The notes beneath the pieces were generated by a model. It was not told the origin of the DNA, searched no databases, and saw only the letters and a program-made list of their open reading frames with translations. Positions 52,304-62,400 of a stretch of DNA of 64,000 nt are shown piece by piece. Made by a program: the position numbers and the translations under genes. Every line of letters starts with the position of its first letter. Within the stretch, counting starts at the first letter, position 1. This DNA comes from Chitinophaga costaii (GTDB lineage Bacteria; Bacteroidota; Bacteroidia; Chitinophagales; Chitinophagaceae): assembly GCF_900094705.1 (NCBI RefSeq), contig NZ_FMAR01000008.1, positions 62,001 to 126,000 of the forward strand, written 5' to 3'.

Positions 52304-54655
52304 TTATATCGTAAAAGTATTTTCCCCGGCTTTCAGCGCATACGTTTTAAATTTCCACACCAGCGTTCCCTGGGTATGTTGCGGCAGCACCACCTTTATT
52401 TTCCATTTGCCATTTTCCAGGTTGTAGGCTACGGCCACCTTCCCGTTGGGATGCGGTATTTCGCCACTTACGTTGGTGAGCGTACCCAGGTGAGGGGTGA
52501 CTTTTATCTTACTAAAGCCCGGCGCATCGCTGTCAATGCCCAATACGGTCCTGAAAAATTCAATGTTAGGACTGGCGCCCCAGGCATGGCAGTCGGACCG
52601 GGTAGTATGCAGGTCAGAATACTCTGCCCAGGTGGTAAGTCCCATGGCAATATTGTCGCGGTAAATGTCCAGCCATTTCATGTAATCATTGCCCAGGCCG
52701 GCCTTCACCAGCGCTTGATGCAGGTAATATTTAAAATACACCGAGCATTGGGTTAGGCTATTATCATGCAGCAAACCGTTTGCTACTGCCGCGAGGTGGT
52801 TACTGTCTACCATGCCAGTGAGGATGGCCAGTGCATTCACATGTTGGGAATAACCGTTTTTCTCCCGGGTATCAGCATACAATTGCCTGGCAGGGTCCCA
52901 GTACTTCCGTTGTATGGTAGCTTTTAGCTGGGTGGCCTTTTGGTGGTACAAGCGCGCATAGTCTGCCAGCCCGATGTGGCTTTCCATTTCCGCCGCCCAT
53001 TGGTAGGCCCACAGCAGTTGCAGGTCGTAAATAGCGGCGCTGCCATCTGCGCCTTTTACCTGTCCGCCCAGGTTGCCAGCCCAGTCTACAAATGCCCAGT
53101 AGGGCGTATTTTTCAGGGATCCATCGGCCTGCTGATATTTGCTAAAAAAATCCAGTACACCTCTTTCGCCGAGCAATTTGTCTTGAATGAAATTGTTATC
53201 ACCGCGATACATCCAGTAGTCGTGCAACATGCAGATATACCATAAGGAGAAGGTAGAAATAAGTTGGGTGCCTTTGGAGGGATAACAGCTCCGGGTAAGC
53301 CCTTCGGGCAGGCGGGAATGATCTATCTGGGTAATAGCATTCCGCGCCAGCCGGTCGTCGCTGGTGTTGTAATAAGAGATGATAGCTTGAATGCGGGTAT
53401 CACCTACGTATTGCAATTGTTCGTAATAAGGACAGTCTGTATAAGTTTCCCAGGCATTCAGCCGGGCAGTGCGCCAGCCAATGTCCAGCATTTGGGAAAT
53501 CTCTTTGTTGTCTGTATTAAATACGGCATTGCGGGTAAAAGGGTAGGCGGTGAAGTTGCCATACAGGTCATCTATCACCAGCGGATCGTTTTGGGTATGT
53601 ACCACCACCCGGATGTAGCGGTAGGTGCGGAAGTTCAACGTAGTGAAGGTTTGCCCCAGACTTCCGTCAGACAGCAGGCTGTCGGTACGGCCTATGAACT
53701 CCTTGCCTGTTACGTCATTGCGATTGCCTTTGCGTTCGCCATGGCTGCCTGGCTCATAGAGTGCTTCTGCATAGCCTAAAGATATGCCGGCGTCTTTGCC
53801 GCCGCTGAAATTAAACGTTACATACGCATTCGTTTCAAACGTCTGATCCAGCAACAAAGTAGCCGTGGTATGGGCGGGGATGGTAACAGCTGTTTGTTGC
53901 GCCGGGAAGGTGGCCGGTACACTCACCCCATCGGCTATACGAAGTGCAGCCAGGCGTTGGTAGGTTATTTCCCTGGCGGGCAGGGTAGAAGGTACCAGAG
54001 CCCATTCTATGCCCCAGGCAGTGCCTTTGAGCCGGCCATCCGCCACCTTAGCGGCAGCAGGCCAGGCCCCGTCGTCATAATCGCGGGCGGCCCAATTACC
54101 CTTTATAGCGTGGTGCATATCTACCCACTCTCCTTTGCTAGCGGCAAAAAACCAACCCGGTACCGGCTGATGCCCGGCATCGCGGATGCATTTCCAGGAG
54201 GGATTAGTATTGAGCAATTCTTCTGCGCTGGTATTGCCCTGTAAGATAAACCCGGTGCGGAAACTGATCTGCGCCTCGGGGCGCACATCGGCCTCGTTAT
54301 ACACCAGCGCGGCCACGGTGTTACTGCCCGCCGTCAGGTAAGGGGCCAGGTCTACCGTTTCATAATTCCAGGCATAGGCATCGCCCCGCGCAGGACCCAA
54401 CGATACCAGCGTACCGTTTACATACAGTTTATAACGGTTGTCTGCCGACACATGGATGATAAATGTGGAGGGTTTACTGGTCAGGTTTATGTTCTTACGG
54501 AAGTAATACACCCCATATGCATGGCCCGGATCATTGGGCGCAGCAATCCAATCGGCATTCCAGGGATGATTGGCTGCATCGGGCAGCTGGGCATAGATGG
54601 TTTGTGCGGATAAAAAATAATAACAGGCAAGTAATACAGCAAGGTATCTTTTCAT
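52304..54655 (-). CDS. GH78-family alpha-L-rhamnosidase
   Basis: A 783-residue secreted glycosidase that removes terminal L-rhamnose from plant or microbial glycans. A signal peptide (M-K-R-Y-L-A-V-L-L-A-C-Y-Y-F-L-S-A-Q) is followed by an N-terminal galactose-binding-like domain (Y-G-V-Y-Y-F-R-K-N and Y-K-L-Y-V-N-G). The alpha/alpha barrel has T-D-C-P-Y-Y-E-Q-L-Q-Y-V-G-D-T-R near residue 405, the counterpart of the catalytic DCPxxDER motif of the family, with later W-A-E-Y-S-D and D-C-H-A-W-G-A-S-P. A frame start at 54733 exists, but ATG 54655 precedes the signal peptide and follows a -7 box. Not in a SusCD operon. Confidence 0.9.
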   Translation of the reverse strand: MKRYLAVLLACYYFLSAQTIYAQLPDAANHPWNADWIAAPNDPGHAYGVYYFRKNINLTSKPSTFIIHVSADNRYKLYVNGTLVSLGPARGDAYAWNYETVDLAPYLTAGSNTVAALVYNEADVRPEAQISFRTGFILQGNTSAEELLNTNPSWKCIRDAGHQPVPGWFFAASKGEWVDMHHAIKGNWAARDYDDGAWPAAAKVADGRLKGTAWGIEWALVPSTLPAREITYQRLAALRIADGVSVPATFPAQQTAVTIPAHTTATLLLDQTFETNAYVTFNFSGGKDAGISLGYAEALYEPGSHGERKGNRNDVTGKEFIGRTDSLLSDGSLGQTFTTLNFRTYRYIRVVVHTQNDPLVIDDLYGNFTAYPFTRNAVFNTDNKEISQMLDIGWRTARLNAWETYTDCPYYEQLQYVGDTRIQAIISYYNTSDDRLARNAITQIDHSRLPEGLTRSCYPSKGTQLISTFSLWYICMLHDYWMYRGDNNFIQDKLLGERGVLDFFSKYQQADGSLKNTPYWAFVDWAGNLGGQVKGADGSAAIYDLQLLWAYQWAAEMESHIGLADYARLYHQKATQLKATIQRKYWDPARQLYADTREKNGYSQHVNALAILTGMVDSNHLAAVANGLLHDNSLTQCSVYFKYYLHQALVKAGLGNDYMKWLDIYRDNIAMGLTTWAEYSDLHTTRSDCHAWGASPNIEFFRTVLGIDSDAPGFSKIKVTPHLGTLTNVSGEIPHPNGKVAVAYNLENGKWKIKVVLPQHTQGTLVWKFKTYALKAGENTFTI

Positions 54656-54681
54656 AGATAAACGTGGCATTAGCGTAACTC

Positions 54682-54689
54682 CAAATATA
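54682..54689 (-). promoter_or_regulatory. -7 box (TATATTTG, minus strand) of the rhamnosidase gene
   Basis: The minus strand reads TATATTTG, an exact TAnnTTTG match. It would start the transcript near 54675, 20 bases before ATG 54655, and so supports that start over 54733. No -33 box is clear. Confidence 0.55.
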
Positions 54690-54887
54690 ATTGTTCTGTA
54701 TATGGCCGGCGTCCTGCCCCTTCCTGCTGCCATGGCAGTCCATGGGAAAGAAACAGCGCCTGCGGAAACCCGCCGTCAGCGATGGCCGGCGCAAAAATAA
54801 TAAATAAAAATGGGGGTTGCTACGCAGGTTTCTTGCAACACGGTGTCATTTGTTTATAAAAGGGAAGGGCCGGCTGTTAGCGCGCGG

Positions 54888-55649
54888 CTAGTACGATTTA
54901 GTATAGGCCGACTTATGATAGCGCCGACGCCATTCCTGGCCAAAGGTTTCACCCCAGTCCTGTATATATTTATAGTAGTCGTAATCGTTCTCAAAAGTTT
55001 GCAGCATTTCAAAACTAGGGCGGTATATTACCATAAAAGTATCGATAGCAGGCGGTTGCAAGCCGGTAATCTGCCGGATAAGGTCTTTGTTAAAGCGGTG
55101 ATCTACATATTTTTCCCGCTCATCTGCTTCCAGCCTTTCGCGGAAGCGCTCCATGCGTTTGGCTTTTTTGAGGCTAAACAAAAGATCCAGGTTAATGCCC
55201 GCCCCTCCATTTACCGCCGTAAGGTAATCCCGCTGGTAATTAAATACTTTGGCATATTCCTCCCGGTTCTCTATAGAGTCTTGCCGGTAGTTGTGAATGC
55301 GTTGCGATTGCACCACCACCGTGGGCAGCACGTGAATATCCACGTGCAGGCTCATATCGAAGGGATGATTGGGGGCTAGTTCGCGCACGGGAAATTTCAT
55401 CGTAGCTTTGCCCTGGTAAGAAAAACTGATAGAGTCTGTTACGGGCAGGCGAATACTGTAATGGCCCAGCGAATCGGTAACGGTACCTCTGCCGGAAGTA
55501 CTCATTACGCTGACTCCCACCATGCCAAATCTTGCAGAACGTTCGTACACGGTACCCTTTACTAGCTGCTGCTGTGCAGCGGCGGCCAGTTGTAGGAAGA
55601 GCAGGGTGACAAGTAGCGTGGTTGTTTTCAAGAGATTCGCAGGGTCCAT
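54888..55649 (-). CDS. Carboxypeptidase-regulatory-like domain protein
   Basis: A 253-residue secreted protein with a signal peptide (L-L-V-T-L-L-F-L-Q-L-A-A-A-A-Q). Residues about 28-105 are the beta-sandwich domain (L-V-K-G-T-V-Y-E-R-S-A-R-F-G-M-V-G-V-S-V) found at the start of TonB-dependent receptors, here without plug or barrel. The second half is charged and helical (R-F-R-E-R-L-E-A-D-E-R-E-K-Y-V-D-H-R-F). Such proteins are common in Bacteroidota; the sandwich probably binds surface or periplasmic partners. Function unknown. Single gene. Confidence 0.75.
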   Translation of the reverse strand: MDPANLLKTTTLLVTLLFLQLAAAAQQQLVKGTVYERSARFGMVGVSVMSTSGRGTVTDSLGHYSIRLPVTDSISFSYQGKATMKFPVRELAPNHPFDMSLHVDIHVLPTVVVQSQRIHNYRQDSIENREEYAKVFNYQRDYLTAVNGGAGINLDLLFSLKKAKRMERFRERLEADEREKYVDHRFNKDLIRQITGLQPPAIDTFMVIYRPSFEMLQTFENDYDYYKYIQDWGETFGQEWRRRYHKSAYTKSY

Positions 55650-55753
55650 TTCCGCCCCAATCTAAGACAGGTTAAAAAGATAAGCAAACCAGCGATAAAT
55701 ATTAACAAATATTTCTATGGTTAAAAGCAGGAACCTTTTTCCTGCCACGCTTC

Positions 55754-55776
55754 AAAAACCGCTACGGCACTAGCGG
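55754..55776 (-). terminator. Rho-independent terminator after msrB
   Basis: On the minus strand CCGCTA (55776-55771) pairs with TAGCGG (55764-55759), six pairs around a 6-base loop, followed by TTTTT (55758-55754). It begins eight bases after the msrB stop. Confidence 0.75.
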
Positions 55777-55783
55777 GGAGGCG

Positions 55784-56293
55784 CTATTTCTTTTTCCTAT
55801 CCGGTTCAAAATCAAGCGAGATAGAATTCATGCAATACCGTTTGTAGGTAGGTGGGGGACCATCGTCGAAAATGTGACCCAGGTGGGAGCCACAGCGCCC
55901 GCAGCGCACCTCTGTACGGTCCATGCCGTAGGTATGGTCTTGCAGGTAAAGGGTGGCGTCTTTACGGAGCGGCTCAAAGAAACTGGGCCATCCGCATTCG
56001 CTGGAAAACTTGGCCGTAGACCGGAACAGGGCATTCCCGCATACGGCGCAGTAATAGGTGCCCTTTTCATCCGAGTTCCAGTATTTGCCGGTAAAGGCCC
56101 TTTCTGTATTGGCTTCCCGGGCTACCGCGTAAAGGTCTGCCGGGAGTATTTTTTTCCAGGTGGCGTCCGGTACATTCAGTTTGGAGGTATCTGTCCGGGA
56201 ATAGTAGGGATTGGGCGTATTGGCCGCCGGCGATTGACTACAGGCGGTTAGGCCGGTGCCCAGCAAAAGGAGGATGGCTAGGAAAACTTTCAT
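55784..56293 (-). CDS. msrB: Peptide-methionine (R)-S-oxide reductase, lipoprotein form
   Basis: A 169-residue enzyme that reduces methionine-R-sulfoxide in proteins back to methionine. The lipobox L-T-A-C (Cys18) places it in the periplasm, anchored to a membrane, where it would repair oxidised envelope proteins. MsrB signatures: zinc ligands C82-A-V-C85 and C131-G-R-C134, the G-W-P-S-F turn after Cys100, H-L-G-H-I-F-D-D-G, and the catalytic Cys154 in R-Y-C-M-N-S. The frame is open to 56518, but ATG 56293 precedes the signal peptide and gives the usual length. Periplasmic MsrB must be re-reduced by a membrane thiol system not seen here. Confidence 0.93.
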   Translation of the reverse strand: MKVFLAILLLLGTGLTACSQSPAANTPNPYYSRTDTSKLNVPDATWKKILPADLYAVAREANTERAFTGKYWNSDEKGTYYCAVCGNALFRSTAKFSSECGWPSFFEPLRKDATLYLQDHTYGMDRTEVRCGRCGSHLGHIFDDGPPPTYKRYCMNSISLDFEPDRKKK

Positions 56294-56534
56294 GCTATTT
56301 ATTTTTTTTGCGCTACCGCATAACACATGCCGGGAAAAGGCCGGTCTGTAAAGTTGCAACAAAGAATACAAGCCGGCAATAAAAATTTCTCCTGGATACT
56401 TGTCCATACTTCCCGGGCCGCCCAGTACCTGCCGATAATACCCTGCGCTGGCCCGGCAAAAAACAGGGCATTTACCTATCTTGGGCTCCGTAGGTGTTTT
56501 AGTCTGCATATGGACCATTATATCGGCAATACTG

Positions 56535-56759
56535 TTATAGTGATGGTGGCCAATGCCGCTGCTGCTCTATACGGCCTAGGGTGTAAGCGGCTTCAATATC
56601 GTTGAGCTGCAATTGCAATCCAAACTGCGGATGGTAGGCTACAGATACATTTTCCAGTACATGGATATGGTTTGTAAACTGCTGGCCCGTTACCTGCTCA
56701 AACGCTTCAATGGCGCAGCTTCCCGCACCCCAGGCCCGCGCAGCGAACTGTACAAGCAA
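56535..56759 (-). pseudogene. xseA: Fragment of exodeoxyribonuclease VII large subunit
   Basis: Reading the minus strand gives F-E-Q-V-T-G-Q-Q-F-T-N-H-I-H-V-L then V-S-V-A-Y-H-P-Q-F-G-L-Q-L-Q-L and N-D-I-E-A-A-Y-T-L-G-R-I-E-Q-Q-R. This is the end of the OB-fold domain of XseA, whose hallmark is YH..YGL.L.I.DID..YTLG. The domain before it (start of the OB fold) and the whole catalytic part after it are missing; a stop follows nine codons after Y-T-L-G-R-I. It is a decayed 60-residue remnant, not a functional gene. Confidence 0.6.
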
Positions 56760-57406
56760 GCTCTTTCCTGTTTGTAGCGATATAGAAATTTAATAATTCA
56801 CGTAAGATTCGGAGTAGGTTACATCCGCATGCAGGTCTATCAATCTACATTCAGGACGGGAAAAGAGGGTGACAAAAATACATTGTAAACCGATGTATTA
56901 CCTATTGAATTGTTATCTTAAAGTAGGATGGTTGCATTGATCCATAGCATACGTCCTACATAACATTAACCCCCAGGCCATTCATTACCTACAACTAATG
57001 TGTAAAGAAAAGTCCTTCAAAAAGGTGACTTCTTTTTTAGCAGAAGGGCAAGTTTGCAAACAAGTGGCTTATTCAAAAATTACCTTAAGAACGACAAGAC
57101 GGATAATTCTATGCATTATGAATAGGAACCGGCTGGACACCAAAAAAGGCACACTATTTAGGTGCTTTGGCCAAAAGGTTTAAGACCACCCCTGCCACTA
57201 CAAATATACCCCAACCAATAAAATTCACCTTTTTAATCCTTTTAACTGTCTATAAAGCTTAATTGAAAATCGCTTAAAATCCCCTACAGATACACGTTTT
57301 TCGCACTTTTTACTATTACTGTTATTTTAACTTGATAAAATCTCCCGCTTATTTCAGTACTTTTTTAAAATTTATTTTTTGCTATATTCGTTTCAAATAA
57401 AAAGGA
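56760..57406. other. A/T-rich intergenic region before the third ECF sigma locus
   Basis: A 61-codon frame at 56998-57183 has no family resemblance and is probably chance. AATACAT (56877-56883) and ATGTATT (56893-56899) form a 7-bp inverted repeat. Base composition drops here and stays low to the window end. Confidence 0.4.
57383..57390 (+). promoter_or_regulatory. Near-match -7 box (TATATTCG) before the third ECF sigma gene
   Basis: TATATTCG differs from TAnnTTTG at one position and would give a leader of about 10 bases before TTG 57407, or a leaderless transcript. Weak evidence. Confidence 0.25.
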
Positions 57407-57979
57407 TTGATTGATTACAATAAAGTGGCGGATAATGACCTGGTAATGCTTTTAAACAATAGCGATAAGGATGCGTATGCTGAAATCTATCAACGTTTTA
57501 AAGGCATATTATTTATTCATGCCTATCGCCTTCTTCGGGAAAAAGAAGAAGCTAAAGATGTTGTGCAGGAAATCTTCGCCCGTTTGTGGACTAAACGTGA
57601 ACAGCTTAATTTAACAGTCAGTCTCTCGTCCTATCTTTATGCTGCAGTAAGAAACAAGATTTTTGATCTGATCGCACGAAAAAAAGTAGAAACCGAGTAC
57701 ATATCTTCATTACAGACATTTATTTCTCAAGGTGATATGATCACGGATCAGCTGGTTCGGGAAAAAGAACTCCGGGCTATTATTGAAGGGGAGATTGCTG
57801 CGCTACCCCCTAAAATGCGAGAGGTTTTCGAATTAAGCAGAAAAGGTAATTTAACACATCGCCAAATAGCCGAGAAACTCGGTCTGTCCGAAAAGACAGT
57901 TAAAAAACAGGTCAATAATGCACTTAAAATGTTACGCTTAAAATTAGGCGTATTTACCTATCTTATTTACTTCCTGTAG
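57407..57979 (+). CDS. ECF sigma factor of the AT-rich SusC/SusD locus
   Basis: A 190-residue sigma factor. Region 2: D-A-Y-A-E-I-Y-Q-R-F, then E-E-A-K-D-V-V-Q-E-I-F-A-R-L-W-T-K-R. Region 4: L-P-P-K-M-R-E-V-F-E-L-S-R, and the helix-turn-helix T-H-R-Q-I-A-E-K-L-G-L-S-E-K-T-V-K-K-Q. The start is TTG at 57407, two codons after an in-frame TAA; the first ATG (57446) would remove the conserved start of region 2, so TTG is likely. A 168-base A/T-rich gap precedes FecR. Confidence 0.88.
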   Translation: MIDYNKVADNDLVMLLNNSDKDAYAEIYQRFKGILFIHAYRLLREKEEAKDVVQEIFARLWTKREQLNLTVSLSSYLYAAVRNKIFDLIARKKVETEYISSLQTFISQGDMITDQLVREKELRAIIEGEIAALPPKMREVFELSRKGNLTHRQIAEKLGLSEKTVKKQVNNALKMLRLKLGVFTYLIYFL

Positions 57980-58147
57980 TTAAGCATGAGATCGCTTTAA
58001 TAAAATAACAGTTTATTAAAAAAAACCGTCAAATAGGAGTAAGCCGCCTAACTCGTCATAATTTTTTGTTTTTTTTTATTTTCATCTACGCCCAACGCCT
58101 CCTCTGTTCGTCATACATATACATCGGGATAAAATCCTGGGCAGTGT

Positions 58148-59290
58148 ATGGAAAATATCAACGCAAAAGATTTACTGAAAAAATATATAGAAGGTAACTG
58201 CACCGATAAAGAGAAAGCTTTACTGGAAAGCTGGTATATTCATCGCAGTGCACACGGAAAAGTTGACCTTTCTGCCGAGGAAATAGATAATATACTTACT
58301 GATATCTGGAATGCGCTACCCGTACACGATAAGCAAAAAAAGCTCGTATACCGTTTATTGCCCACACTTGCCGCAGCAGCTTCCTTGTTGGTAATGCTAA
58401 TAGTAAGTAGTTATTTCTTTCTGTACCATAAGCCTGATAACCACTTAATTGTCAAGAATAAGGAAATACTACCCGGAAGCAATAAAGCTGTTTTAACCCT
58501 CGCCAACGGTGAACAAGTGATATTAACCGATGCAAAGAACGGCCAAATTGGCCGGCAGGGAAATACTATTGTGAATAAAACTAGTGAAGGCTCACTAGTA
58601 TATAGGCCAGGTGATCAAGATGCAACGCCCGCAGACTTATACAACACAGTGTCTACGCCTAGGGGCGGCCAATACCACTTAATTTTAGCTGATGGTACAG
58701 ATGTATGGATAAACGCATCTTCTTCTATTACCTATCCTGCTGCATTCAATGGAAGCGAGCGAAAGGTTACACTTACCGGTGAAGCGTTTTTTGTGGTAAA
58801 ACATAACTCATCCCAACCTTTTAAGGTAACCGTCCAGGGGCAAACTATAGAAGATTTAGGCACGCAGTTTAACATCAAGGCGTACAAGGATGAGCCTAAA
58901 ACCAAAACCACCCTGTTACAGGGCAGCGTTAAAATAACAAAGGGAGGCCAAGCAGCCATACTTAAGCCCGGACAGGAAGCCATAACAGAAATTGAAACAG
59001 AAAAAATTGCTGTAAATGAAGCCGACATGGAAGAAGCCATTGCATGGAAGAATGGTTATTTTATGTTCTCTGGCGAATCATTGGAAAATATTATGCGAAG
59101 TATCAGCCGGTGGTATAATGTAGATGTTGTTTTCCAATCAGATGACCTGAAAAAAATAACCTTCAGTGGAACTATCTCTAAGCTATCCGACTTTTCAAGG
59201 GTATTAGATCGCTTAAAACGCACAAATGAAGTAGACTTTAATATTCAGGCAGGAAAAATTATTGTATTGCCTGCACAACAGCCTAAATAA
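58148..59290 (+). CDS. FecR-family anti-sigma factor (AT-rich locus)
   Basis: A 380-residue single-pass membrane protein: a cytoplasmic part to about 69 (E-G-N-C-T-D-K-E-K-A-L-L-E-S-W-Y), a helix at about 70-93, then the FecR domain (T-P-R-G-G-Q-Y-H-L-I-L-A-D-G-T-D-V-W-I-N-A and G-E-A-F-F-V-V-K-H) and a DUF4974-like end (I-S-R-W-Y-N-V-D-V-V-F). Codon use is A/T-richer than that of the FecR gene at 30371: a hand count of bases 59041-59100 gives 21 G or C of 60, against 35 of 60 in 31021-31080. Confidence 0.9.
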   Translation: MENINAKDLLKKYIEGNCTDKEKALLESWYIHRSAHGKVDLSAEEIDNILTDIWNALPVHDKQKKLVYRLLPTLAAAASLLVMLIVSSYFFLYHKPDNHLIVKNKEILPGSNKAVLTLANGEQVILTDAKNGQIGRQGNTIVNKTSEGSLVYRPGDQDATPADLYNTVSTPRGGQYHLILADGTDVWINASSSITYPAAFNGSERKVTLTGEAFFVVKHNSSQPFKVTVQGQTIEDLGTQFNIKAYKDEPKTKTTLLQGSVKITKGGQAAILKPGQEAITEIETEKIAVNEADMEEAIAWKNGYFMFSGESLENIMRSISRWYNVDVVFQSDDLKKITFSGTISKLSDFSRVLDRLKRTNEVDFNIQAGKIIVLPAQQPK

Positions 59291-59381
59291 TTTACTTAAA
59301 ATCTAAAATAATGGATAAAAATTTACGATCAACACACTAGCCGCCAACCTGATTTTTAAAACCGTATAGTGCATTAACACC

Positions 59382-59411
59382 AATCGGTTCAATGTTTTGA
59401 GTCAACCGATT
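59382..59411. repeat. Inverted repeat in the SusC leader
   Basis: AATCGGTT (59382-59389) and AACCGATT (59404-59411) are perfectly inverted around a 14-base spacer, 56 bases before ATG 59467. Could be an operator half-site pair or an RNA hairpin. Confidence 0.4.
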
Positions 59412-59466
59412 CCTAAAATCGGCACAGTCCATAGTAAACTACTTATCAACCAAAATTACCAGCAAT

Positions 59467-62400
59467 ATGAAATTTAATGCTTTCAAAACAGGCATTATAC
59501 AAAATGTGCCATGGCATATAAATTTGCCTGTTATGAAATTTGCCCTCATCAGCATAATATCACTTCTCTTCCAGGCAGTTCCATCCTTTGCGCAACGTCT
59601 AACGTTTAACCAATCAAACGTTACATTAAAAACGCTCTTCAAGGAAATAACCAAACAAACTGGTTACGAAGTATTTTATCCAGATAAAACGCTAGATAGT
59701 CACCGTAAAGTATTGGCTGAATTTAAGAATGCTCCAATTGATCAAGTACTTTCAGAGGTATTAAAGGGAATGAACCTTTCCTACACAATTAATGATAAGG
59801 GCATTGTAATCAGCAAAAAAATATTGCAGGCAAATGATGCAACTGTCAATAAACCTAATCTTATTGATGTACACGGACGTATCATTAATGAAACAGGCGC
59901 TCCCCTCTTAGGCGCAACAATTGTTGTAAATAACACACCTGTGGCATCACGTATTGTAACGATTTCCGGGCAGGATGGTGCTTTCCTGTTAAGGAATGTT
60001 GATCCGAAAGCGGAGATTTCAATTTCATACATCGGGCATAACACTGTAACCAAGTTAGTAGCAATTAATCTGGGTGACATTGTAATGAAGGCCAGGAGCA
60101 ATGATTTAGACCAGGTACAAGTCATCGCTTACGGCACAACCACCAAAAGATTATCTACAGGTAATATCACTACCATCACCAGCAAGGAAATAGAAAAAAA
60201 TCCTGTTCCCAATGTTTTACAGGCGATTGAAGGCCGCGTTGTTGGCCTTAATATAACGCAGAACACGGGATTACCAGGCGGATCATTCTCCGTCAATATA
60301 AGAGGTAAAACAACATTTTCCAGTAGCCAGGCTCCACCACTTATTGTAGTAGACGGTATTATTTATCCCAACCAGATGCCTCCGGGTATTACAGACCTTG
60401 GCTTTTCAGGACAAACAGCAACTGCTAATGCAACGCAGGGAGGAAATCCGCTTAATTTTCTAGATCCTTCAATTATAGAAAGTGTAAACGTACTCAAAGA
60501 TGCCGATGCTACTGCAATTTATGGTTCCCGGGGGGCATACGGCGTAATCATTATCACCACTAAAAAAGGAAAACCAGGTAGACCAACATTAACAGTAAAC
60601 ACTTATACTGGTGTGCAAGCAAACGGTAAAGTACTTAAAAGGATGAATACGTCACAATATCTTACTATGAGGCGTGAGGCATTCAAAAATGATAATATTG
60701 TACCAACCATTGCCAATGCCCCTGACCTTCTCTCTTACGATACCACCAAATATACCAATTGGCAAAAAGAGTTATCAGGTAAATATGGATGGAACCAGCG
60801 AGCGAATATTTCCTATGGTGGTGGTAATGAAATTTCATCCTTTCTGCTTGGCGGAGTTTTTAGCGATATGCACAGCATTCAACTTGGCAAAGGTAAAGAC
60901 ATGTCAGGTACTATCAATTTGGCTGTTAATACCTCGAGTTTGAATAAAAAGTTTTCCTTGGGCATGAGGGCTAGTTATCACGCAGATCACAATGACATGG
61001 TTGCCTATGATTTTTCTTCAGGAAGCGGAGTGCTTTTTGCTCCTGATGCTCCGTCTACTTACAATGCTGATGGCAGTTTAAACTGGTCCACCGGAAGTAA
61101 CCCTGCAGCCTCAGTAAACAAGATTTATTTTAACAACACCAAGCAGTTAATTTCGTCTTTAAACCTTTCTTACCGGCCGTTTAAAGACTTCTCAATTAAT
61201 GTTACGATAGGATATACATCCATGGACCAAAAAATTTTAAGTGCTAACCCTACAACCGTATATAATCCTGTGTTGGTTTTAGCAGGTAGTGTTACAAACA
61301 ATAGCAGGATTAATATCACCAATAACATTACCTACACAGTTGATCCCAATTTAAGCTATACTCATAAAGTGGCAAAAAAAGGCACTTTGCAAATAACTGC
61401 AGGGGGAACATTTTTATCCCAAAAGGCAGCAAATCAAACGATAACCGGTGCTAATTTTATTTCGGATGCGCTGCTGGTTAATCCCTCTTTTGCACCACAG
61501 GCCAACGTAAGTACCACTTATGCAGACAACCCGGATAAATCGCTAGGTATTTTTTCTACTATTAATTTTAATTGGGATAACAAATACATTGTTAATATAA
61601 ATGGCCGTGATGAAGGTTCCACCAAATTCGGGGTATCCCACCGGTTCGGCCAATTCGGTTCCATTGGAGCCGCATGGTTATTTACTGAGGAAAGTTGGTT
61701 CCAAGATCATTTAAATGTACTCAGTTTTGGCAAAATAAGGGCAAGCTATGGCCTTACGGGTGGCGATGCAATATCTCCCTACCAATATCTGAATACCTAT
61801 ACACTTTTACAAAATGGCTACCTGGGCCAACCTCAGTTAATAGCTAACAGTTTGCCGGCAAATCCCAATCTTCATTGGGAAACCAATAAAAAATCAGAGA
61901 TTGGTTTTGAACTAGGTTTTGTTAAGGATCGGATAGTTTTTGAACCTACTTTTTACCGTAGTATGGCATCAGATCAATTACTTACCGCACTTATCCCGAG
62001 TATAAGCGGCTATCAGGGTATTATTGCCAATTATCCTTCTGTTGTACGCTCATCAGGGATAGAATTGAATTTAACTACACAAAATATTGCCACCAAGAAC
62101 TTCAAGTGGATTACAAAATTCAATATTAGTTTTGACCGTACAAAGCTATTGTCTTTTCCTGGTGGGCAAGCGGCATTGGCCCCCTTGTTACCCGGTTATA
62201 TTATAGGGCAAACTACCAATTTTGTTACTGTATATAATTATGCCGGCATTGATCCGAATACCGGTCGGTATCTTTTTACCGATAAAAATGGTGTCACTTC
62301 TACTCATAATCCCAATTATGGCGATAAAGTGTTGACATCTGGTTTTAGTAATGATCAATATCTTACCATCGACCTTTCGCCCAAATATTACGGCGGACTA

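Noticed and set aside
56998-57183. 61-codon frame on the plus strand
   Set aside because: No similarity recognised, no promoter or ribosome site; most likely chance.
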